Assembly: GCA_021158405.1 (NCBI GenBank) | Contig: JAGGUP010000124.1 | Span: 1 to 37,503, forward strand | Source: Bacteroidales bacterium | Lineage (GTDB): Bacteria; Bacteroidota; Bacteroidia; Bacteroidales; UBA12170 | DNA: 37,503 nucleotides | Reading direction: 5' to 3' | Shown here: positions 18,741 to 25,658 of the stretch, in pieces | How the letters are laid out: every line of letters starts with the position of its first letter | Position numbering within the stretch: the first letter of the stretch is position 1 | The notes under the pieces: model-generated | The model's input: the letters and a program-made list of their open reading frames with translations, nothing else | The model's database searches: none | Told to the model about the DNA's origin: nothing | Position numbers and translations under genes: made by a program

Positions 18741-19943
18741 ATGAAAATCAAGAAACTGTATTATTTCGTCCTTTTCATCGCTTTAGGAAGTGCTCTTTTT
18801 AGTTGTAAAAAAGAAGTAACAGAAGACCCGATCCCGCAACAACAAAGAGGAGATGTGATATCGGCTACAAAAACAAGCACCTTAACAACCAGCGCGATAA
18901 ATATCGGTTTAATAACTGCAGGTGTAAGCACCACCTTAGAGCCAACTTACGATGTTGAAACAATTAAGCTCCAGTACTTAACTATTGATAAAAATGGGGA
19001 TTTAACTCCGGCAAGCGGCAGTCTGTTTATACCTAAATCCGCTGGCACATTTCCCATGTTGAGTTACCAACATGGCACATTGATCAAACGCACAAATGCA
19101 CCAAGTTATTTAGGATCAAGCTCTACGGAAGGAATGGTGGGCGCTCTTGGTGCTTCCATTGGATTTATTAGTTGCTTACCCGATTATTTAGGAATGGGCG
19201 ATTCTCAAGAAGTTCATCCCTATCTTCAATCCGAATTATCAGCATCAGCTAGCATTGATATGCTTTTGGCAGTAAAAAACTACTGCAACGAAAATGAGAT
19301 TTCCTTCTCTACTGATTTATTTATTTGCGGGTATTCCGAAGGCGGCTATGTGACTATGGCAACTCAAATAAAATTGGAATCCTCTTATACTTCACAGTTT
19401 AATCTGAAAGCATCAGCACCAATGGCTGGACCTTATGATGTTGAAGCAACAGCCGACGGATTAATGACAATAGCTTCGTATAGCTCACCTGCTCTAATTG
19501 GTTTTATTCTCTATTCCTATTCAGAATATAACGATGTAGTTAATTTGTCTGAGGTTTTCAAGGCTCCTTACGCTGCTCAAATTCCCGGCTTATTTGATGG
19601 AACAAAAGATTTAGCCACGATCAATGCTTCCTTAACGACAGATATGACAGCCTTATTAAATCAAACTTTCGTAAACGATTTCAATACAAATAACACCAAC
19701 AGTTTACGTTTAGCTTTTCGCGAAAATTCTTTGCTAAATTGGAATCCTAAAAGTCCTATCCGCCTCTATCATAGTATGGAAGATGAAATTGTACCTTATG
19801 CTATCAGCGTAAATGCACAACAGGTTTTAAGCGCAAAAAGTTCCTCTACGGTTGAATTGATTACAGTTCCAACAGGCTCGCATGTAAATGCAGCCGTTCC
19901 AATTGTTTTATTCGCTCTTGAATGGTTTGAATCGATAAAATAA
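18741..19943 (+). CDS. Alpha/beta hydrolase lipoprotein (secretory lipase-like)
   Basis: A 400-residue envelope lipoprotein. The signal peptide ends in the lipobox ALFSC, with Cys22 followed by KKE. A spacer of about 40 residues leads into an alpha/beta hydrolase domain. The nucleophile elbow is GYSEGG with Ser199, the acid is probably Asp348 in YHSMEDEIVP and the base His381 in GSHVNA, giving a complete triad. The overall pattern (LSYQHGT, then the DYLGMGDS loop) is that of secretory lipases and esterases of the LIP type. Substrate is unknown; an ester or acylated sugar is plausible. It is convergent with the M1 peptidase, with 18 bases between the stops. Confidence 0.85.
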   Translation: MKIKKLYYFVLFIALGSALFSCKKEVTEDPIPQQQRGDVISATKTSTLTTSAINIGLITAGVSTTLEPTYDVETIKLQYLTIDKNGDLTPASGSLFIPKSAGTFPMLSYQHGTLIKRTNAPSYLGSSSTEGMVGALGASIGFISCLPDYLGMGDSQEVHPYLQSELSASASIDMLLAVKNYCNENEISFSTDLFICGYSEGGYVTMATQIKLESSYTSQFNLKASAPMAGPYDVEATADGLMTIASYSSPALIGFILYSYSEYNDVVNLSEVFKAPYAAQIPGLFDGTKDLATINASLTTDMTALLNQTFVNDFNTNNTNSLRLAFRENSLLNWNPKSPIRLYHSMEDEIVPYAISVNAQQVLSAKSSSTVELITVPTGSHVNAAVPIVLFALEWFESIK

Positions 19944-19961
19944 GTCTGATTCGCATGAGAA

Positions 19962-22262
19962 TTATTTCGCTTTTGCCTTTTGCATTAGATTTAATTCTGA
20001 TCTGCGTTCTTTCGCTTTGAATAATTCAAAACGTGTAGGCTCTTTTCTTTCCGGCCAATAATTATTATTTCTATCTACATCGGCAGTTTCCAAATGTGGA
20101 TCTAAAATGATCTGCTGAATCTCTTTTTGAGTAATAAATACTTTTGACACTTGCTCTGAATTCTGTTTCCAAATCTCAGCCGGAATCCGAATAATTTCTT
20201 GTGATCCATCTAAATAAGTAAATTCCAGAATAATTGGCATTACCAATCCTCCAAGATTTGAGAAATCAATCTGATAATAATTCTTTCCGGAATCAAGAAT
20301 CGCTTTTTCCTCTGCGCTCAAAGAAGCTATATAATTCTTATAATCTTCTTTTTCAGCCATCCCCACTTTAAATGGATTGTAGCGATTGTAAAAATCCAGG
20401 TTACTTGTATCTCTCTCCGTTTGTACTTGAACAAGTTGCTCTTTATTTCTGATATTGGCTATGTACTTGTCTCTATTTTCATTTTTCTCCTTCGTATCTA
20501 CGCGAAATTCCGTAACAGGATTTTTTGTATTCAAACGAAACCAACTTACTTTATCCATAGCAATATCCACATGATCTGTTGAATAAAACCATCCTCTCCA
20601 AAACCAGTCTAAATCAACCGCTGAGGCATCTTCCATAGTACGGAAAAAATCTTCAGGTGTTGGATGTTTAAACATCCAACGTTGAGCGTAGGTTTTAAAA
20701 GCAAAGTCAAATAATTCCCTACCCATAACTGTTTCGCGCAAAATATTTAATGCTGTGGAAGGCTTAGAATACGCATTTGCATGAAACTGCAATATCGATT
20801 CAGAATTGGTCATAATAGGACTCATATTCTTTTTATCGCCTTTCATATAATCCACAATTTTATATGCAACACCATTGCGAGAAGGAAAACCCCTCTCCCA
20901 TTCTTGTTCGGTTAAATATTGAAGAAAAGTGTTTAATCCTTCGTCCATCCAAGTCCACTGACGCTCGTCCGAATTCACAATCATTGGAAAGAAATTATGT
21001 CCTACTTCGTGGATTATAACGCCAATCATTCCGTATTTGGTTCTTTCGCTATAGGTACCGTCTTTTTCGGGTCGTCCGCCATTGAAACAAATCATAGGAT
21101 ATTCCATTCCCTGCCGATTACTATGGACTGCAATAGCTGTTGGATAAGGGAAATCAAACGTATGTTTAGAATATGTTCTAATTGTATGCGCCACCACTTT
21201 TGTAGAATATTTTCCCCAAAGTGGATTTCCTTCTTTTGGATAAAACGACATCGCCATTACTTTTCTATTTCCAAATTTTACAGCTTCTGCATCCCAAATA
21301 AATTTTCGAGAAGTGGCAAAGGCAAAATCACGTACATTTTCAGCATTAAATACCCAGGTTTTTTCGGATTTTGCTCTGTGTTTTTCTGCTTCAACCGCTT
21401 CATCCTGATTAACAATTACTATTGGTGTATCGCTATTTTCTGCTTTCTTAAAACGTGCTCGTTGAGTTGCGCTTAAAACTTCGTTTTGATTTTGAAGAAC
21501 TCCCGTTGCACCCACAATATGATCGGAAGGAACTGTAATGCTGACTTTATAATCGCCAAAAGCCAATGTAAATTCTCCTCGTCCCAGAAATTGCTTATTC
21601 TGCCAGCCTTCCACTTCATTATAAACAGCCATGCGAGGATAAAACTGTGCAATTATATAGAGGTAATTATCATCTTCGGGAAAATATTCATATCCAGAGC
21701 GACCACCCATATTTATATAATCATTGATATTATACCACCACTTCACCTTAAAACTAGTTGTGCTTTTTGCTTTGAGTGGTTTTGGTAAGTCAATACGCAT
21801 CATGGTGCCGTTTACGGTATATTTCAAAGGCAATCCTTTTGTGTCGGTAATTTGTTCAAGCTTAAAACCGCCATCAAAATCAGGTTCCAATCGCTCTAAA
21901 GCGGCAAGACTCATTTGATCGCGCATTTCAGAAGTAGTAATTTTATAACGATCCGAATTTTTTGCCCGCATATTTTGATCGAGTTGCAACCATAAATAAG
22001 TCAACTCATCCGGCGATTGATTAATATAGGTAATCGTTTCCTCACCATAAATGCGTTGATTTTCATCATCCAAACGGATACTAATCACATAATCAGCTTT
22101 TTGCTGCCAATATTCATGACCAGGCGCACCACTCGCCGTACGAAAGACATTTGGAGTTGCAAACTCTTCTTTAAGTTGATGAAATTTACTGGGATTTTTC
22201 TGCGCAAATAAATTAGCACCTATTAACACAGTTAAAGCGATAAAAAAAAGTTCTTTTTTCAT
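19962..22262 (-). CDS. Exported M1 family metallopeptidase
   Basis: A 766-residue zinc peptidase with a signal peptide (about 1-20, cleavage before QKN). The M1 catalytic motif is complete: HEVGH at 418-422 and the third zinc ligand Glu441 (HExxH-X18-E) in WMDEGLNTF. The exopeptidase motif, normally GAMEN, is GMEYP at 385-389. The change suggests altered specificity, but the Glu that binds the substrate amino group remains. An N-terminal beta domain comes first, and the last 200 residues include extra beta-rich and charged segments. It follows the HupE/UreJ-like gene by 32 bases on the same strand, so the two are probably cotranscribed. Role likely peptide processing in the periplasm or at the surface; the substrate is unknown. 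Confidence 0.92.
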   Translation of the reverse strand: MKKELFFIALTVLIGANLFAQKNPSKFHQLKEEFATPNVFRTASGAPGHEYWQQKADYVISIRLDDENQRIYGEETITYINQSPDELTYLWLQLDQNMRAKNSDRYKITTSEMRDQMSLAALERLEPDFDGGFKLEQITDTKGLPLKYTVNGTMMRIDLPKPLKAKSTTSFKVKWWYNINDYINMGGRSGYEYFPEDDNYLYIIAQFYPRMAVYNEVEGWQNKQFLGRGEFTLAFGDYKVSITVPSDHIVGATGVLQNQNEVLSATQRARFKKAENSDTPIVIVNQDEAVEAEKHRAKSEKTWVFNAENVRDFAFATSRKFIWDAEAVKFGNRKVMAMSFYPKEGNPLWGKYSTKVVAHTIRTYSKHTFDFPYPTAIAVHSNRQGMEYPMICFNGGRPEKDGTYSERTKYGMIGVIIHEVGHNFFPMIVNSDERQWTWMDEGLNTFLQYLTEQEWERGFPSRNGVAYKIVDYMKGDKKNMSPIMTNSESILQFHANAYSKPSTALNILRETVMGRELFDFAFKTYAQRWMFKHPTPEDFFRTMEDASAVDLDWFWRGWFYSTDHVDIAMDKVSWFRLNTKNPVTEFRVDTKEKNENRDKYIANIRNKEQLVQVQTERDTSNLDFYNRYNPFKVGMAEKEDYKNYIASLSAEEKAILDSGKNYYQIDFSNLGGLVMPIILEFTYLDGSQEIIRIPAEIWKQNSEQVSKVFITQKEIQQIILDPHLETADVDRNNNYWPERKEPTRFELFKAKERRSELNLMQKAKAK

Positions 22263-22294
22263 AATTTAGGTTTAGGTTTGGCTTTCGTATTTAC

Positions 22295-22867
22295 TTACCA
22301 AAAACGTGTTTCTATCATCAATAAAATAGCTATTAAGCCTGCAATGGCCGAAATAGTCATTTTCCAATAGCGATGATTTTGGCAAATAAATCGGGTGTAA
22401 ATATACAACAATATAAAATAGATACTAACAATCAAGAGCTGACCAATTTCCAAACCTAAATTAAAAGAAAATAAAGGTTGAATAATAGACGTTTCTTTGC
22501 CTAATAATACTTTTAAATAATTAGAAAATCCCATCCCGTGAATCAAACCAAAAAGAAGAGAAAAGGCATAATGAAATTTAATCTGACGAGCTGTTCTTGG
22601 AAAAAAGTTCTGTACGGCAGTAATAAGAATAGTTAAGGGAATTAAAAATTCGATGATTTCTGCCGGAACCAGAATATAATTTAGCGTTGACAAAGCAAGG
22701 CTTAAAGAATGCCCTATGGTAAAAGAAGTGATCAATATAGCTACACTTTTCCATTCTTTAATTCTATAGGAAGCACTAAGTGCCAAAAGGAAAAGCATAT
22801 GATCGTAACCTTGTAAATCGATAATATGCTGAAAACCTAGTTTTAGATAGAGTTCAAATTCGGTCAT
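22295..22867 (-). CDS. HupE/UreJ-like membrane protein
   Basis: A 190-residue integral membrane protein with about six helices and conserved His/Asp positions in the membrane: His14, Asp22-His23 (GYDHMLFL), His53 (IGHSLSL) and His110 (LIHGMGFSN). These fit the HupE/UreJ family, some members of which move nickel or cobalt. No urease or hydrogenase gene is in the window, and this shorter type is usually found next to peptidase genes in Bacteroidota, so metal transport for those enzymes is not implied. Its ATG lies 27 bases from the divergent DUF6702 gene, and the promoter of that gene occupies most of the gap. The HupE promoter must therefore overlap the neighbour's coding sequence. Confidence 0.8.
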   Translation of the reverse strand: MTEFELYLKLGFQHIIDLQGYDHMLFLLALSASYRIKEWKSVAILITSFTIGHSLSLALSTLNYILVPAEIIEFLIPLTILITAVQNFFPRTARQIKFHYAFSLLFGLIHGMGFSNYLKVLLGKETSIIQPLFSFNLGLEIGQLLIVSIYFILLYIYTRFICQNHRYWKMTISAIAGLIAILLMIETRFW

Positions 22868-22873
22868 TTGGTT

Positions 22874-22881
22874 TATCTTTG
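22874..22881 (+). promoter_or_regulatory. -7 promoter element of the DUF6702 gene
   Basis: TATCTTTG is an exact TAnnTTTG match. It begins 7 bases from the divergent HupE start codon, and the GTG start at 22895 is 14 bases downstream. The expected transcript start near 22888 gives a leader of only about 7 bases. Confidence 0.55.
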
Positions 22882-22894
22882 AAAAAAATTCGGC

Positions 22895-23422
22895 GTGAAA
22901 GTAAGAAAAAATCCCTACGCAGTTCGTTTAATATTCCTAAGTTTATTCTTATTAGGAAGTCCGCTATTTGGATCACATCCTTTTTATGTCAGCATTTGCG
23001 AAATGAATTATAAAAGCGAAACGGAAAGTTTAGAAATCAGTTTGCGAATATTTACGGATGATTTAGAACGAACACTACAAGATTGGGGAACAGAGAAACT
23101 CTATTTAGGCGAATTAAATGAGAGCCCAAAAACCGATTCTCTTTTAAAAAAATATATTTTCCAGGTCCTAAGCATTGAAATTGAAGGAGAAACCACGAGC
23201 GTTGAATTTATAGGAAAAGAAGTTGAACAAGCGCTAACCTGGATTTATCTTGAAGCCAAAAATGTTCCAAATTTCGATAAGATTATGATCTCCAATCGAA
23301 TGCTTTTTCAAAGTTTTCCTGAACAAACCAATCTAATCCATGTGAACCAAAGAGGAAAAATTAAAAGTTTGTTACTTACAAAAAATAACCCGGCAGGAGA
23401 ATTGGCTTGGGATAAAGAATAG
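22895..23422 (+). CDS. Secreted DUF6702 family protein
   Basis: A 175-residue protein with an N-terminal signal peptide (about residues 1-26, cleavage near LFGSHP) and a mature domain of alternating beta strands and charged helices. It resembles the Bacteroidota family DUF6702, which has no known function; no catalytic motif is visible. It starts with GTG, because no later ATG keeps the signal peptide, and the mRNA leader seems very short. It is divergent from the HupE/UreJ-like gene, and the same grouping with an M1 peptidase occurs in other members of the phylum, so the products may act together. Its stop is 2 bases from the convergent comF stop. Confidence 0.78.
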   Translation: MKVRKNPYAVRLIFLSLFLLGSPLFGSHPFYVSICEMNYKSETESLEISLRIFTDDLERTLQDWGTEKLYLGELNESPKTDSLLKKYIFQVLSIEIEGETTSVEFIGKEVEQALTWIYLEAKNVPNFDKIMISNRMLFQSFPEQTNLIHVNQRGKIKSLLLTKNNPAGELAWDKE

Positions 23423-23424
23423 GA

Positions 23425-24117
23425 TTATCGATGCGCGGCAGCAATTGCCGCAACACTAATTTGAATATCTTTAATCTCAAGTAAAACGCCGGCACAAGCA
23501 TCCAGAGTAGATCCGGTGGTAATCACATCATCCACCAATAAAACATGTTTTCCTTTCAATTCTTCGGGATTTCGAACACCAAATATATCTTTTACATTTT
23601 CCCAACGTTCAATTTTCGTTTTTAGTGTTTGCGTTTCAGAGGCCGTTTTTCGGTATAAATTATCAGCTGCTACTTCAATATGCATAGATTTGGCTAAGCC
23701 CAATGCAAACTGTTCGCTCTGATTATATCCTCGTATTTTTTTCTTTTTCGGATGCAGTGGCACAGGAATAATTAAATCTACTTCTTTAAAAGGATGAACC
23801 TCTATTAGCTGAGCGCCATATCTCTTCCCCATCTCAATTCCCAATTCCCGAACACCCTTGTATTTGAATTTATGCAGAAGTTTCTGAACACGATTGTCCT
23901 TATGAAAGTATAACATAGCAGTTACTCCTAACAAAGGAGTTTTGCCCCAAAATACAGTATGCAAAGGATTTGAATCTTCTTTATGCCAATAGGTATAAGG
24001 CAAATGACCTAGGCAATCTGTACAAATCAAGTACTCATTTTTACTCAGGCTTGTGTCGCAAAGCTCACAAGAAACAGGGAATAATAAGGATAAAAAATCA
24101 TCAATAAAAGTAGACAT
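23425..24117 (-). CDS. comF: ComF family phosphoribosyltransferase-like protein
   Basis: A 230-residue protein with an N-terminal zinc-ribbon (Cys17, Cys20, Cys32, Cys35) and a C-terminal phosphoribosyltransferase domain. The PRPP-binding motif is LLVDDVITTGST at 193-204, and RGYNQSEQ (129-136) is the usual ComF signature. Family members support DNA uptake for transformation in several bacteria, although the enzymatic activity is unclear. No other competence gene is nearby. It is convergent with the DUF6702 gene (2-base gap) and divergent from the ABC pseudogene. Confidence 0.92.
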   Translation of the reverse strand: MSTFIDDFLSLLFPVSCELCDTSLSKNEYLICTDCLGHLPYTYWHKEDSNPLHTVFWGKTPLLGVTAMLYFHKDNRVQKLLHKFKYKGVRELGIEMGKRYGAQLIEVHPFKEVDLIIPVPLHPKKKKIRGYNQSEQFALGLAKSMHIEVAADNLYRKTASETQTLKTKIERWENVKDIFGVRNPEELKGKHVLLVDDVITTGSTLDACAGVLLEIKDIQISVAAIAAAHR

Positions 24118-24157
24118 AGACTTGAATTAACTTGCAAAAATTTGATTAGACTGCAGC

Positions 24158-24739
24158 ATGATTCCGCTTTTAGAAATAAACAATCTCACAACCAGTTTTC
24201 AACAGAACGAGCAAAACAATAAAGCTGTTAATGCTATCAGTTTTAAAATTCTTCACAGCGAAACACCTGGTATTCTTGGTGAATCAGGATCAGGCAAATC
24301 GCTTAATCTTTAGCAATAATGCGTTTATTATCAAAACAAGCCCATTTAAATACTGGTGAAATTTTATTGCATCTCAAAGATAATGAAAAAATAAACCTAA
24401 CTCAACTTAGCGAAAAGGAATTACGAAGATTACGCGGAAATCATATTGCGATGATTTTCCAAGAGCCTATAACTTCCTCAAATCCGGTGTTGATTTGTCG
24501 AAAACAAGTAAGTAATGTCTTTTTATTGCATAAGATTATTGCATAAGAATTTGACTGTGGTTAGATATATGTCGGATCGGATTATGGTAATGGAAGCTGG
24601 AAAAATAATCGAAACAAAAGAAGCCGATGAGCTATTTGCTAAACCAGAACATCCTTATACCAAGAAACTCCTTGCTGCTATTCCAAAACAAGAAACGAGA
24701 CCTTTGCAAAACTCATTTTTTGACCCAACTCTTCGTTAA
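24158..24739 (+). pseudogene. Decayed peptide-type ABC transporter ATPase
   Basis: The remains of a dipeptide/oligopeptide ABC ATPase (DppD/OppF or fused YejF/GsiA type). Piece 1 (24158-24313) starts MIPLLEINNL and keeps Walker A GESGSGKS, then hits a stop. The reading continues in another frame as LAIMRLL, and loss of one base at about 24305/24306 explains this exactly (an expected ACA Thr codon reads as AA). Piece 2 (to 24546) keeps the Q-loop IFQEP and the SSNP segment. Then the sequence jumps to LTVVRYMSDRIMVMEAGK and the HPYTKKLL tail in a third frame. The ABC signature, Walker B and D-loop are missing. The N-terminal part is DppD-like and the tail OppF-like, so a deletion inside a two-domain gene is likely. 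A 13-base imperfect tandem repeat sits at the junction. Not functional. Confidence 0.88.
24525..24550 (+). repeat. Imperfect tandem repeat at the pseudogene deletion junction
   Basis: Two copies of a 13-base unit (24525-24537 and 24538-24550), identical over the first 11 bases (ATTGCATAAGA). The repeat covers the place where the H-loop region of the ATPase rejoins, so it is likely a by-product of the deletion. Confidence 0.8.
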
Positions 24740-24825
24740 AATCTTCTTCAAAATCCTCATTTACGGAAGTAAACTGTGGTTTTTCATCTGATTTCGCCTC
24801 AATTTGAATCAAAAGATTTCAAAGC

Positions 24826-24857
24826 ATAAAAAAACCGGAAACTATCGTTCTCCGGTT
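24826..24857 (-). terminator. Rho-independent terminator of the Spy-like gene
   Basis: AACCGGA (24833-24839) pairs with TCCGGTT (24851-24857), and an inner AAC/GTT extends the stem. On the minus strand a run of T follows. It lies 38 bases after the stop of the Spy-like gene. Confidence 0.8.
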
Positions 24858-24894
24858 AATAATAACTATCAATTATGAGATTTTTTATTTTTTT

Positions 24895-25488
24895 CTAGCG
24901 GAATAAACCTATTCCTAATCCAGCTCCGCCACCAAAGTTGCCACGGTTACCACGATTTCCTCTGTTACCACGGTTACCCATATTTCCTTTATTCATTCTT
25001 CCTTGACGTGCACCAAAAGCTCCGTTTCCTCTGTTACCCTGACGAGCATCGAACATTACTTTTTGATCATCGCTTAGCAAAGCACGAACAGCCAGTTGAT
25101 GTTCTGCAGCATTTTTTCTGATTTGCGCTTGTGCTACACTCATATCGTCAATTAAACTAGAAACATCTTTTAAGTTTTGGTTATTACCTGTTCTTAAAGC
25201 TTGCATTTGAGCACGCATAACACCTAAATCATTGCGTAATTCAAGATTTTTGGCAACTAAAGCTGTACGTAAATCTTTAATTTGAACTTGTTGTTCTTCG
25301 CTTAACTGCATAAAGGCACAATCGCCAGCGAATTGTCTGTTTTGATTAAACCATTGACCAGCATTTTGATTTCCATAACCCTGACCTGCTTGATTAAATC
25401 TTTGTCCGCGCTGTGCGCTTGCACTTAAACTCATTCCTACTAAAAGTGCGATTGCTAAAAATCCTGTTGTAATTTTGTTTGTTTTCAT
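24895..25488 (-). CDS. Spy/CpxP-like periplasmic protein with GNR-rich tail
   Basis: A 197-residue exported protein. The signal peptide ends near residue 25 (LSASA/Q). A helical core (about 55-150) carries two LTxxQ-type motifs, LSEEQ at 62-66 and LSDDQ at 138-142, as in the Spy/CpxP family of periplasmic chaperones and metal-stress proteins. The last 45 residues are low complexity, with repeated GNRG units (171-184) and then a glycine-rich end. That tail is not part of Spy and resembles a disordered or nucleic-acid-binding tail, but its role is unknown. An Asn/Gln/Gly-rich stretch also precedes the core (26-52). No envelope-stress regulator is adjacent. Confidence 0.8.
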   Translation of the reverse strand: MKTNKITTGFLAIALLVGMSLSASAQRGQRFNQAGQGYGNQNAGQWFNQNRQFAGDCAFMQLSEEQQVQIKDLRTALVAKNLELRNDLGVMRAQMQALRTGNNQNLKDVSSLIDDMSVAQAQIRKNAAEHQLAVRALLSDDQKVMFDARQGNRGNGAFGARQGRMNKGNMGNRGNRGNRGNRGNFGGGAGLGIGLFR

Positions 25489-25658
25489 AATGTAAATATT
25501 TTTTTTGTTTGTTGTTTTCTAATGCTTTGACATTTCAATAAATAAAAGGTTTAATCCTCTTGTTAGAATATTTGAAAATTATACGAAATAATTTACTTAT
25601 AATACTGATATATCGAGTATTATATCAAATGTGAAAATATCTTAAAAAGAAAACAACT

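Noticed and set aside
22295-22867. Nickel uptake for urease or hydrogenase from the HupE/UreJ name
   Set aside because: No urease, hydrogenase or accessory gene is in the window, and the neighbours are a peptidase and DUF6702.
24158-24739. Programmed frameshift as explanation for the ABC ATPase pieces
   Set aside because: The signature, Walker B and D-loop are missing entirely, so no frameshift could restore a working ATPase.
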